DNA of 54,113 nucleotides from Aureobasidium sp. EXF-3400 (Eukaryota; Ascomycota; Dothideomycetes; Dothideales; Saccotheciaceae), in NCBI GenBank assembly GCA_024195585.1, contig SWBL01000344.1:1-54113 (forward strand), given 5' to 3'. Below, piece by piece: positions 12,713-23,040 of this stretch (position 1 is its first letter; each line of letters begins with the position of its first letter). Position numbers and translations under genes: made by a program. Under the pieces are notes generated by a model. That model was not told where the DNA came from, made no database searches, and saw only the letters and a list, made by a program, of their open reading frames with translations.

Positions 12713-13504
12713 AAGCGATCGAGATCCTCCCGCTCGCGGTATACTCCCATATTGTACAGCCAAAGTGCCGTCAGAGGTCATGTGTCATATTAGTTTATGA
12801 ATCCAGCTCCCAGGTTCTGTGAATTTGAGATCAAACCCCGGTCGCGAATCCTTGAGGTGCCGGTATCCGCATTGGAAACTAGCTAGAGGTTGGCGCAGCA
12901 AAACAGCAAAGACAAGTGTGCTGTCATTGAGGCTTGGCCCGCAGTAAGACCATCATGTGATGGCACGACACGGCAGATGCGTGTAGACGCCTTTTCGAAT
13001 GATTGGACGTCTTCTCGAATACTTGGTGCCAAGTCGGTAAGCTGATACGAAACTTACTTAGCAAGCCTTTGCGTCGTCTTTGAACTGCTCTCTTGAACCT
13101 GTCTATCAGGACTCTATCGTATGTTTCGGGGGTGTCCGACGGTTGAGCGTGGGGGCTGTGACGGGGTTGTCCTCCTAGTGGTAGCAGGAGCTAATCGCAC
13201 CAAGAGCTTCCTTCCTCCAGTACCCCGCGCTATGACATTATCCAGCAAGGCTTAGCCATGTAAACACAACTGTGCCAGGGACACATGTGTGAGGAAAGAA
13301 CCACCTCCAGTAGTCTGTAAATGTATTTATGACCATGACCTGCCACCACCATGTTTCCTCATGTTCTGATCAACCCGATTCTTCCAACGTATCATCTCCA
13401 CTTTGCTTACACTTTATATCCCTCAGCAAGAGGGAGGACCATATCATCGAACAGGCAGGGTCATCACGATCCATTTACTGACACAATATATCTTCCGTTC
13501 TCGA
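12713..13504. other. intergenic, upstream of the C2H2 regulator
   Basis: About 790 bp. The reading frame from an ATG at 13351 could extend the next gene's N-terminus, but its translation is low-quality and crosses a good intron at 13535-13584, so I treat 13351-13504 as leader. No repeat or RNA gene recognised. Confidence 0.5.
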
Positions 13505-16218
13505 ATGGCCTGGCACAACTCGACAGACCAATACGTAGGTTGACATTGCTCGTATGCGGAACCAGAACGCTGACCACTTATCAGGGGAGTTTCCAAGATA
13601 GTCTGAACCAAGACTTCGAACTCTTCTCGTCGACAACACAGAACGTCAGCCAACAATATGGTTCCAGCACGCCGTTGCCAATGACTGGTGCAGCTTTCAC
13701 CGAGAGGAAGGCTCAAGGCGATCGGTATGGAGCAGAGCGTATGATACCATCTACCAAGAACGAAGAAGCATGGCTGGCTTGGTGCCATGCTAGCACCGCC
13801 CAGGACATGCATACCATGTCGATGGTCAAGGCCAAGACTAAGCTCTCAATCAGTGACAGCGGCTATGGATCCGTAGATCATGCTGACAGTCATGGTGTCG
13901 AGGCTGGGTTGAGTGCTCAACTAGAGATGACCAGCTCGTCGAACAATCAGGTCTCAGAATACTGCGAGATCTGTTGTGAGGAGTCAGAGAAGCGCCGCTA
14001 CTTCAGCAACAATGCGGACAGAAGGTCAGCACACCCTCTGACCAATATTTCTGCAAAAGACGCTGACCATCTGCAGGAAGCACATGCTAACACACACTCG
14101 TCCTTTCAAGTGTGATGTATCTGGATGCGACAATCATAACGGCTTTGCTTCTCCACATGACCTAGCACGACACAAGAAGACATGCCATAGCATGTTGACT
14201 GTGAAGACGTCCAAGTTTTACTACCGATGTGCTGCTCCTTCTTGCCAAAAGAAGGACAAGATATGGCCACGGAAAGACAATTTCAAGGCTCATCTCGAAG
14301 GAACACACAGATATGACGAAGCTCAGGTTGCCGAGCTTCTGGTGAAGTACATTCAACACCACTGTGGTTCTTCAACGACCAACAACTAACCCCTAGATAG
14401 ATCGGAATGTACCCCCGAGGATGTACAGCTACTCCCTGATATCGCAAGTCGACGGAAGAAAGGCAGAAGAGTTAAGACAAAGCGTCGCTCTCGCAAGGAC
14501 CTTTCGTCGGACGATGAGGACAGCAACGTGACGGATAGCCCAACTGGAGAGGTGTACCATGGCTTTGAGCCTAGCAACTCTTTACCTCAGCGCCTTGCGA
14601 AGAGTCCAACGCTGCCACCTTCTGCATCCTATCCTTCGGATTCCTTCTTACAAGCAGCACAGTCACTCCCTCCCCCTATAGGGACCACATATACTCATCC
14701 TCCATCCATTGTGGTATCTGGTGACCCTGAAGTTGATGTGCGTGAACAAAACTCACCCATCGAGATGATGGACACTACCGCAGACTTCATGGACGATGTA
14801 CACTCCCCGTATCTGATGGTCTGTGTACCATCATCTCCAGAGGATATGGCGCCACCATCAGCCGCTTACAGCTCAAGCACATACGCAGACTCATTGTTCG
14901 AGTCTGATACGGCTACGGATGACGGGTTTGACATAGATTCAGGCGATTGTGAAACCATCTTTCAACCTCTGCTCAGACCGGCTGTGCACTGTTTGTTGAC
15001 CGCTTACTCCTCTCGCCAAAACACATCAGGCAATAGTGGACAACAATCCTCGAACTCCAGCTATTCGTCTAGCTTCAACGGTCATGCCGGAGGCAGTGAA
15101 TCAAGGGCGAGCGCTCCACCCCTTCTCTCGCCTGGAGGCAAGCGGAGACGTACCCTAACAGAGGAAGATGACGGCAACGATAAAGAACAACCACCAAAGC
15201 GGAAGAGTAGAGTTACCCGAGCAGACGAGGACCCTGCTCCCTTGGCATGTCCGTTTGTCAAGTTCGATCCTCTTAAGCACGAAAAGTGCTATACGTTTGT
15301 TCTGAAAGGGGTATCTCGGGTGAAGTGAGTGGGCCAGAATCAATCGTAAACGTCGCAATGCTGACCTGAAAACCCAGACAACATCTTGAACGAGTGCATA
15401 GCATCCCTATCCACTGTCCTAAGTGCTACTCGATCTTCCGCAACGCGGAAGCGAGAGACAAACATGTGAGAGAAGGCACCTGCCAGACTGCTCCAGAGCG
15501 TCGGCTCGAAGGCATCGACGAGGTGACTATGCGAAAGCTCAAGCGTCGTGTTACGAGCAGATCGGTTAAAGAAAGCTGGTACTCAATGTTCGCACTGTTG
15601 TTCCCAGGGGCGAGGAAGCCAGAGTCACCTTGTAAGTCGCCGTATAATCTTGGGACCTCGTTGCGTTACTGACGTGTAACAGTCATGGATACTACACTTT
15701 CTGCCGAGCTCTCAGTCTTCCGCGACTTCTGTGCACACGAAGGACACGAGATAGTGACGAGTATCGTTAGAGCCAACGTGCCTTTCAGGGATGGCCAGCA
15801 ACAAGAACAACTCGAAGATTTCACGCGACAGGTCTTCCAGAGAAGCATGGAACAACTATTTCTGCAGTGGCAGAGTAGACCTCGTTCTGTCACTAGCGAA
15901 CCCGTTGTGACTGCCCAATCCACGCTTCCACCGACTCCTCCTTCCACCTTCATTCACGACTTGAATGATATGGGAATCAATGACGCGTTTACGATGACTG
16001 ATGACGAACCTTTACTGCCGCCGTCGCAGCAGTTTCCTGACCTCGACATGCCGTGGATGAATAATGAGTTTCAGCAGAACACCGAGGCTCAACAGCGCCA
16101 GCAGCAGTTACAACAGCAATGTATGTATTTTGGAGAGGCTTTCCCGATGGATCAAATACAGCAACAATTCTGGAATGATCATGGAATGTTGGATGGGATG
16201 GGTGGCTGGTCTGGTTGA
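13505..16218 (+). CDS. C2H2-type zinc-finger regulator
   Basis: Preferred model 817 aa in six exons: 13505-13534, 13585-14024, 14077-14346, 14401-15324, 15378-15631, 15683-16218; all introns 50-54 bp. The 30-base first exon gives MAWHNSTDQY joined to GSFQDSLNQDF; the removed intron has GTAGGT, CTGAC and TATCAG. Splicing at 14025-14076 creates the fingers: CEICCEESEKRRYFSN, DRRKHMLTHTRPFKCD, CDNHNGFASPHDLARHKKTC, then CAAPSCQKKDKIWPRKDNF with KAHLEGTH. A second region after residue ~500 (FKFDP-like block, VKQHLERVHSIPIHCPKC, RDKHVREGTC) is a fungal C2H2-like domain. Basic KRRR and PPKRKSR segments suggest nuclear localisation; the C-terminus is Gln-rich. The 14347-14400 junction is the least certain (GTACAT donor). 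An alternative start is the ATG at 13351. Confidence 0.8.
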
Positions 16219-16657
16219 ATGAACGGTACGAGACAGTTTAGACCTTGTGATTTGCTGTTGATATGATGATTAACGACTTTATGTATAGAAGATCTATTGT
16301 AGCATATATATGTTTGTTGTTCTCCGTTGTGCCATATACAGATAATGATGCCTTTCCGAAGCTGCATGATGATATTGGATTGGTGTCCATTGCTGGTGCT
16401 GCGGGTTTACTTTTCTCATGCTACAGGAGCTTTGTCTTACATCTAGATTGTATTGGCATGTACAACGACATGGCTGAGAACTGGTTATGAGTGACCAAGA
16501 TGGCAAAGAGTGTGAAGCGAGAGAGGTAGGGAGAACGGAGTGGCGGAGACAATGTTCAGTATTTGCTCGGCCGATGAGTCCCAAACACGAATCCGTGACC
16601 AATTGCAGATTCTCTCTAGAGTCCAAGTGAAGAACATTGAACAAATTCACGATTCAT
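16219..16657. other. intergenic between convergent genes
   Basis: AT-rich 3' flanks of the C2H2 gene and of the ankyrin ORF. No feature recognised. Confidence 0.5.
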
Positions 16658-17398
16658 CTACCTGTTGATCCATTTCTTCCATATTGCAGTTGGACTCCTG
16701 GTTGATCTTCCAGATGGTGGGTACGTTTCGGGGGTCAAGTTTCGAGCCGTGAGGCAGTTCGATGCCCAAGAGTGGCATCCAGGAAGACGAACAAGATCAT
16801 CGTAATCATCGGTGTTCAGTTTCCCGACTTGAGGAACCCAAAGGTGTGAGTCTCGCTCATCGTCATCGAAGCTCCACAGTAATTCCACAACTTCAATATC
16901 TTCATTGTCAGCAGCCAAGTGAGCTGGTACACTTCCGCTGGGCTCAGAAGAACAAAGAGGCGCAATGGATTCGCCGTCCTTTTCACCGACTTGAGGGGCC
17001 GGCAGGTGTGAACATTGCTCATCGGAGCCCCAGCTTGACAGCAATTCTACGACTTCGGAGTGTCCCTTGTCAGCAGCGTGGTGAATCGGTACACTCCCAT
17101 CAGGACTATGAGATTTTGGACTAGCACCAGCTGCAAGTAACATGTGAACAATCTCTGTGTAGCCTCGCTTCGCTGCATAAGTGAGTGGAGTTCTCTCGGC
17201 TGCACCAAGAGCGTCTGGTGTTGCTTCGTTGCTGAGTGACTCTCGTATCAATCTGGGCATATTCGCAATGGATGCAACCACTAATAGCGGCGTGTCCTTT
17301 GTGTTCTCAAGGCTTTTAGGATCTGCCCCATGCTGTAGTAGGAGAAGGGAAATAAGCTCGAACTCTGACAGAGACTTCCATTTTTGCTGTAAGCCCAT
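16658..17398 (-). CDS. ankyrin-repeat segment, probably 3' part of the adjacent NLR-like gene
   Basis: Open frame of 246 codons with ankyrin repeats: ELISLLLLQHGADPKSLENT, then DTPLLVVASIANMPRLIRES, then RTPLTYAAKRGYTEIVHMLL with AAGASPK, then GSVPIHHAADKGHSEVVELL and a near copy GSVPAHLAADNEDIEVVELL. The last two belong to a 162-bp tandem duplication. The frame lies directly behind the truncated NB-ARC region of the upstream gene on the same strand but in a different frame, with no convincing intron joining them. I therefore read it as the C-terminal sensor or repeat domain of a broken or mis-sequenced NLR, not as a free-standing gene. The last ~40 residues (CHSWASNCLTARN) look out of frame; the +1 frame there reads GSKLDPRNVPTIWKINQ and ends at a nearby stop. 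Confidence 0.55.
   Translation of the reverse strand: MGLQQKWKSLSEFELISLLLLQHGADPKSLENTKDTPLLVVASIANMPRLIRESLSNEATPDALGAAERTPLTYAAKRGYTEIVHMLLAAGASPKSHSPDGSVPIHHAADKGHSEVVELLSSWGSDEQCSHLPAPQVGEKDGESIAPLCSSEPSGSVPAHLAADNEDIEVVELLWSFDDDERDSHLWVPQVGKLNTDDYDDLVRLPGCHSWASNCLTARNLTPETYPPSGRSTRSPTAIWKKWINR
16820..17143. repeat. tandem duplication of a 162-bp ankyrin-coding unit
   Basis: Two diverged copies with a 162-bp (54-codon) period, for example GAGGAACCCAAAGGTGTGAG at 16831 and GAGGGGCCGGCAGGTGTGAA at 16993. Encoded copies share GSVP-H-AAD...EVVELL...DE..SHL.-PQVG. Period is a codon multiple, so the frame is kept. Edges are approximate. Confidence 0.75.
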
Positions 17399-17450
17399 TC
17401 TCTGGCATTAGGCTTCTTTGCCAAAAGCTGGTGTATTCTTGCCTCATCAT

Positions 17451-19379
17451 CTATGATTTTCTGAGGTCGTCAATCGAAAACCTACGTCTCAAAGCCACTG
17501 CAGAATGTTCAATGGCTAGAGGTAGTCCATGCAATGAAGTAACCACGTTGAGGACCTTTTCGCGTGCTGTGAGAAAACAATGTCAACCACAGCACAGCTC
17601 CGACAAGCATCTTATACTTACGTGGGTACTCTGTGTCTTTAATCGTGGAGAAGAGTAGCTCTACACTTGAGTTTTCATCGAGTTCACGAATCTCGATACT
17701 CCTCTCAATACCCCATAAACTGCCTGGGTTGGATTTACTGCTCGTAATCAGAATTGCGCCATGACTGCAGTCCGGAAGAAGCTGCAAAACATTGGACTGC
17801 TCGAGATCGTCTACACTATCGATGTTGAGTAACCATGGTTCTCGGTTCTGTCGTAGCCATTGCCGAACAGTAAATAGATGGTTCGGTTCGAGGCTCGATG
17901 TCTGAGGAAGATTTCCTGCCATGCTAGTGATGGATCCTGCAGCTTCAGCAACCGATCTCTGCACGCTCTGCTGGTTCAAGGCATTCACCCAGATCACTGC
18001 TCGGTACTCATGCCTGAACTTTTGAACGTATCTCAAAGCAACAGATGTCTTGCCAGAGCCAGGGAACCCCCAGACAACAATCCGTTTGACATCTTCGCTT
18101 TCGCTATCCGCGCCCAGGGTCTTGTGAAGGTCTTCAAGGACGTTCTGCCGTCCAAAGAATCGTTTGGTCAAAGGAGGAATCTGCGAGAGCTCAAGGCACT
18201 CGTAAGCCTTCAGTGAGCTGGGCGTAAACGACGTATTTGTGCCGATGACAGGATCTTGGCCAGGATGTTAGTTGAGCGAAGAGGACTGAGAATTCATACC
18301 TTCTATTTACCTAACGTAGAAACCCGACACAAGCCCGGTCCTTCAGATGCCAGCAACTGCGCTGCGAGTTTGAGTTTCTCCTGCTCCGCCTCCTCCATCA
18401 GGTAATTTCGTGTGTTGGCTTTAATGACGCCCAAGTCGGAGTAGCTGTCCATCTTTACATTCTGTAAGCCTTGCTCAACATTGAAGCGTACATAAACGTC
18501 TGGTGTAGCTTTGACTAATGCAGTCATCTCCTCGGCGATCTTTTGGCAATCGGTTGCCATAGCGGATATGGCTTCGAGCAAATCCTTGAAATAGGTCACA
18601 CCCATCCCTTTCGGTTTTTCTAGGTCGATACTCTTGGGGACTCCGGTTCCGATGCTTATGATGCACGTCACCGTACGATCAGGATCTTTTTCGAACAAGC
18701 GTTGTGTCTCTTTGAGTAGTGCCTTGGAAGGATTGTTGAAACCTAGACCTCCGTCGACGAATTCGTCGTGACCGATAACAAGAGGCTTGAAGAACGCAGG
18801 GGCTGCACTGGTAGCACGAGAAGCTTGCCAAATGGTCACATCGTCGATTTTGAAAGGCCCATCATACGATCTCATCAGAAACGGGTGCCTTGTATTCATT
18901 CCTCGTGATTGCTGTGTGCAGACGAACCTGAAACCATTAGTATGTACGTCTGCTTCATATGATTTTATATGAAAGCTTACACCTTGCATTCGCCATCGGT
19001 CTGTATCATCGCCTCGTCTTCAGACTTATTGTATCTTTTGAGCAAAGTCTTTATCACTCTCTCCAGGTTACTACTAGAGTAGCGTGTCTTTCTCAATCTG
19101 GACGCTCCAAAAACTTCTTTCGAGAGCAATTCGTATTCCTTGATTGCTTGCTCCACAGTGAGTTTCAAGCATCCAAGTAAGATCGCAATTAGTCCTCCGG
19201 TGCTTGTCCCGCAGATAATATCGAACATCTCGCATGGTTTTTTTGGCCGGCTCTCCGGGCGAGACAGAGTGCTGGTGATAGGCATACATCATTTCCTTCA
19301 GGACCACGAGCTCGCTCAAGCCTCGGACACCGCCGCCATCCAGAGCAAGAAGCCGCAATCCTCGTGAAGTGTTCGCCAT
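17451..19379 (-). CDS. patatin-like phospholipase / NB-ARC (NLR-like) protein, apparent frameshifts
   Basis: Exons 19379-18981, 18927-18311, 18254-17622, 17566-17451; introns 53-56 bp, phases consistent. N-terminal patatin lipase domain: LALDGGGVRGL (oxyanion hole), FDIICGTSTGG (GXSXG nucleophile) and EFVDGGLGFNNP (DGG aspartate), so the Ser/Asp dyad is present. Then the NB-ARC: TKRFFGRQNVLEDL, Walker A GFPGSGKTS, Walker B-like WLLNIDSVDDLE, GAILITSSKS and GLPLAIEH. This order is that of fungal NLRs with a lipase effector domain. Two breaks: a 7-A run (plus 19238-19244) shifts frame between GGGVRGL and GTSTGG where six A would be in frame, and after LRRRFSIDDLRK the frame meets a stop (17451-17453) beside a 4-A run (17457-17460); one more A would continue into IIDDEARIHQLLAKKPN. 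Assembly error or pseudogene cannot be told apart here. Confidence 0.75.
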
Positions 19380-19672
19380 GTCTTGAGAAAAAAGCCAAAG
19401 ACTACTGCCGACGATGGTTAGGATTCGATAACAGAAGATATACAACAAAGTCGTTCGGGCCAGGTTTTGGGCATAACACGAAGTTGGGAAGTCACGCGGT
19501 ACCCCTCAGCCACTATTGGTGTATGCGGCTTACATGCGCCCGCACATAAATTGCATGAATCAGGCAAGTGCCCGGCAATAGTCATTGTATCTTGATCCGT
19601 GAGCCTGTTCGACGGGAAGGAAAGAGCGAATGATGTGTGCGGGGTTGTGTTTTCTCGTCGATCTATCTCAGC

Positions 19673-21463
19673 TCAAGCAGAAGAACTCCTTGCACTCTTC
19701 TTGCGCTCCAACTTCTTCGACATCTTCAAAGCCCTCTTAGTGAAATTTCCACCCGACACAAGGAGCCATGGTGACTCTTTTTCTTCTTCGACAAGTACCG
19801 CCGCAATATCCTCGATGCTATAACCTAGATCAATCAAATCGCTCAACCACTCAGAATCGAAGGCTAGCTCAGAAGCCTTTTGTGTTAGGAGTTCTTGTAC
19901 TAGACTAGTGTCGGAATTGATGACTGCTCTCATCAGAGCGTCGTCTGAAGCTGTGAGGACCGTGTTCTGTAGCAGAGACGAGGAACGCTGGTGTCTTAGC
20001 TGGGAACTGGCTGAGTCGCGACGGCTTGGAGGACTCGCAGTGTTGGTGTGGTTCTCGTAAGTATTTGTGAATCTGGTGAAAGTCGCAGCACAATCTTCAA
20101 GTTTCTTGGGCTCAAGCTCCAGATGTCTTGTATCATGATTTGAGTGTACAACTGCATCATCCGCCCAGGATATAGCTTTTTTGTCATTTGCGGCGGTTCG
20201 CTTCGTCCACGCGTTCCAGGCTTCATAGGTCTTGGAGGGATATCTGTGTTTGTCCACTTTTGCCATCTCTGCCAGACTTTTCTCGTCGTCAGGATGGCTT
20301 GGCGATTCGAAGTCGATAACTTGAGCTGCATGGTCCGGTATCCTCCTATCTCGGAGTGGGAGGACAACCCCAACACGTTCGACCACTGTGGAAACCAAAG
20401 GAAGTCGAGTGAGTACACGACCAAGGGGAGCACAATTAAGTGTCTTTGAAGATCCATACACATCTCCGGAACCAATACTAGTGTTAGCAGACCGCATCGA
20501 CTTTTTCAAGAAGTTGATTTGCCAATACAAGTCCTGGAAAACTGTCTGAGACGGAAACCGTTGGGCGACAGATTGAAGAACCCAGCACAGAACCGAGTTA
20601 CTGAGTACATGATTTGGTTCGACGACACCACTAAATAGACTCGGAATAAGATAAAGCCAGCCTTTAGGAAATAATTGACAACGTTGCCGTCCAATGTCAT
20701 AATGACAACCAGGAAACCAAGTTTCGTGTACGAGAGGTGTCTTGTTGTGGTCTGATTTCGTTGCAAGACATGGCCGAAGGAATGGTAGACGGTCGTGTAT
20801 AGAACAAGCATGGAAGACGCTCTCCACAACATCCGGAACAACTTCATCCCAAAGTTTTGGACTTGTGGTTCCAATCACAGTGTTGGTGCAGTTATGGCCA
20901 GTACTGCCGATGGTGTCTAGCAGAACCATGATCTTGATAGGTGTAGTCACATCCCAGCTGGTCCTTCTACGAAAGTCTTCACTATGGGTCGAGGAGGGCT
21001 TGTCGTTTTCGCGAGATGATGTGTAAGTCTGATAGACCAGATCGCATAATTCGTCGCTTGGATTCTTGATGATGCCACAGTTGTTGATCATACCAACGAC
21101 GCAACGCAGGGCATAAGCTCCTCGACCTAGACCAAAGAGCCAAATTTCTGTTCCTTCTTGATACCATCGCGCGATATAATGATACATATCGAGACAGACC
21201 CGTCCAAGGTTGTCTGCTGATGCGCCGAAGCCATAGGTCAAGTAGTTGAGAGCTATACCATTGAAGTATCTGGCTTTGAGTCGCCGCGAGGGATCTGTTA
21301 GTTCTCGCGAGTTTCTGGCCATGCCCATATCGATGCCAGCCATCTCAGCCAATAGCTGAATGTTGGTACGCGTGCCATGTTCCGGGCCACACCAAGTACC
21401 ATCGCAGAATACAATGAGCTTTTCCGGTGCGAGAGATGCCTTCGTTATAGCGTTCGAGGCCAT
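19673..21463 (-). CDS. DUF2235 (Tle1-like) hydrolase-fold protein lacking the catalytic serine
   Basis: Intronless, 596 aa, ATG at 21463. The first ~350 residues match DUF2235, an alpha/beta-hydrolase family that includes Tle1 phospholipases: KLIVFCDGTW at the start, YFNGIALNYLTYGFGA, IWLFGLGRGAYALRCVVGMI, MVLLDTIGSTG and ETWFPGCHYDIGRQ. The nucleophile elbow is normally GFSRGA; here it is GLGRGA, so Gly113 (GGT, 21127-21125) replaces serine, while D183 and H254/D256 remain. Catalysis as known for the family is therefore doubtful. The C-terminus is Ser-rich, then carries LIDLGYSIEDIAAVLVEEE and SPWLL, a helical motif I recall from fungal NLR-associated proteins (from memory, to be verified), and ends in a Lys-rich tail. 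It sits 293 bp upstream of the patatin/NB-ARC gene on the same strand. Confidence 0.82.
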   Translation of the reverse strand: MASNAITKASLAPEKLIVFCDGTWCGPEHGTRTNIQLLAEMAGIDMGMARNSRELTDPSRRLKARYFNGIALNYLTYGFGASADNLGRVCLDMYHYIARWYQEGTEIWLFGLGRGAYALRCVVGMINNCGIIKNPSDELCDLVYQTYTSSRENDKPSSTHSEDFRRRTSWDVTTPIKIMVLLDTIGSTGHNCTNTVIGTTSPKLWDEVVPDVVESVFHACSIHDRLPFLRPCLATKSDHNKTPLVHETWFPGCHYDIGRQRCQLFPKGWLYLIPSLFSGVVEPNHVLSNSVLCWVLQSVAQRFPSQTVFQDLYWQINFLKKSMRSANTSIGSGDVYGSSKTLNCAPLGRVLTRLPLVSTVVERVGVVLPLRDRRIPDHAAQVIDFESPSHPDDEKSLAEMAKVDKHRYPSKTYEAWNAWTKRTAANDKKAISWADDAVVHSNHDTRHLELEPKKLEDCAATFTRFTNTYENHTNTASPPSRRDSASSQLRHQRSSSLLQNTVLTASDDALMRAVINSDTSLVQELLTQKASELAFDSEWLSDLIDLGYSIEDIAAVLVEEEKESPWLLVSGGNFTKRALKMSKKLERKKSARSSSA

Positions 21464-21985
21464 TGTCGTTGTTTCAATATCGAGTCAAAAGAGAACAGAT
21501 GCATGACTGGATGATGCTCAGATGATGCTCAAATGATGTCTAGATACTCGATTCAGGTCTGCTTCGTCTTTTGGTCATTAAGGTACATGCACGACCGGCT
21601 GCCTTGAGACTGTGCCGCGTATGCATACTTTGTCGCCGTAGCACGACCACAGGTAGCGGTCAGGGTCCGAGAGGCTAACATACGCCTCAGAGCAGCGATG
21701 CAGATATCTAGCAGCTCAGGACAATCCGGCTCTTTGCATACCCATCGATTGTGTAATCAGAGGAGGTAGGAGATGAAGCTTGAGAAGTCCCCATTGAGCT
21801 GGGAGGGCAAGCGCAACCGACCGCAGGAGCTCCGGCTGCACCTACCACGCGTAGCTTGTGCTCGGCATGACGTTTCTAGAAAGCTCCAAAAATGTTGACC
21901 CGCATCTCCAGCTTTGACGATCACCAACTGGACTTGTGCTCGTTCTTCTAATCCATAATCTGATCTTTCATCAATTACAGTCAAG
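21464..21985. other. divergent promoter region DUF2235 / CHORD-CS
   Basis: 522 bp between two divergent starts, with direct copies of GATGATGCTCA at about 21510-21530 and a heat-shock-element-like site at 21874-21881 (separate entry). No gene recognised inside. Confidence 0.5.
21869..21886 (+). promoter_or_regulatory. heat-shock-element-like site upstream of CHORD-CS gene
   Basis: Sequence GACGTTTCTAGAAAGCTC: five-base modules gAc-nn-TTC-nn-GAA-nn-cTC, two perfect and two with one mismatch, 105 bp upstream of the CHORD-CS ATG. Hsf1 binds alternating GAA/TTC modules with this spacing. Regulation is inferred from pattern only. Confidence 0.45.
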
Positions 21986-23040
21986 ATGCCTGGGAAGTGT
22001 GTGCACAAGGGCTGCGGCAAGACCTTTGCCGACGACAATGAAGAATGCAACTATCATCCTGGTCCGGTAGGCAACTCGAGCCATCAAGTACTTTGAGTAT
22101 ACAGGCTAACTCTGTTATAGCCAGAGTTTCACGAGGGACAGAAAGGTACGCTCCTTAAATCCCGTCATCCCTTGCGTAAACAGTCAACTGACATAGGACC
22201 TCAATAGGATGGAAATGCTGCAAGCCTCGTGTCTTGACCTTTGACGAATTCATGAACATCCCTCCCTGCACAACCGGAAAGCACAGTACTGTAGACGACA
22301 CACCCGCCGAAGAACCAAAGACCGCTCCTGCCGATGCCCCCACACTAGCACCCGCATCTAAACCTGCATCCGAGCAAGCAGCACCAGCTCGCGCTCCCAC
22401 AGCTCAGGCTCCACAACCACCTGCCTCTCCCGCACCTCCAGAGGACGAAGACGATGACCCAAACACTCCCGTCCCCGACAACGCAACCTGCAAGCGCAAG
22501 GCTTGTGGTGTGACACACAAGGGCGCACCTCGTAGCGACGACGAGAATTGCCAGCACCACCCCGGTGCCCCAATCTTCCATGAAGGCAGCAAAGGCTGGT
22601 CATGCTGTAAACGCCGCGTCCTGGAGTTTGACGAGTTCCTCCGTATTCCCGGCTGCAAGACAAAGTCACGTCACCTGTTCGTGGGTGCAAAGAAAGACGA
22701 AGGAGAGGAGAAGTTGGAGAGTGTGAGACACGACTTTTACCAAACACCCGACAAGGTCATGGCAAGTCTGTATCTGAAGAAGATCGACAAGACCATCTCG
22801 AAGGTCGAGTTCCAGGACAAGGCGGTAGATTTGGATCTGAGGACGAGTGACCGTAAGAGGTTCCAGCAGGTCGTACCGCTGTTTGGTGCCATTGATAAGG
22901 CGAAGAGCGAGTTTAGCATCATGGGTACCAAGCTGGAGTTGAGAATTGTCAAGGCAGACGGCGCCTCCTGGCCAGTCTTGCGCGGCGACGAGAAGCTCAC
23001 TGGCGAGATTATCCAGATGGGCCGTGCTGGAAGAGCATGA
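21986..23040 (+). CDS. CHORD- and CS-domain co-chaperone (CHORDC1/RAR1-like)
   Basis: 312 aa in three exons: 21986-22066 (27 codons), 22121-22145 (25 bases) and 22208-23040; introns 54 and 62 bp. CHORD1 (residues 5-60) is CVHKGCGKTFADDNEECNYH, then EFHEGQKGWKCCKPR; CHORD2 (about 130-190) is CKRKACGVTHKGAPRSDDEN, then IFHEGSKGWSCCKRR. A Pro/Ala-rich acidic linker separates them. The C-terminal ~100 residues form a CS (p23-like) domain: VRHDFYQTPDKVMASLYLKK to ELRIVKADGASWPVL. CHORD zinc domains and CS domains bind Hsp90; animal CHORDC1 is a co-chaperone and plant RAR1 stabilises NLR receptors. The tiny second exon is needed to complete CHORD1, so the model is well constrained. Confidence 0.93.

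Noticed and set aside
13351..13504. N-terminal extension of the C2H2 gene from the ATG at 13351
   Set aside because: Translation is low quality and passes through a good GTAGGT...TATCAG intron; the 13505 start gives a natural N-terminus. Kept only as an alternative.
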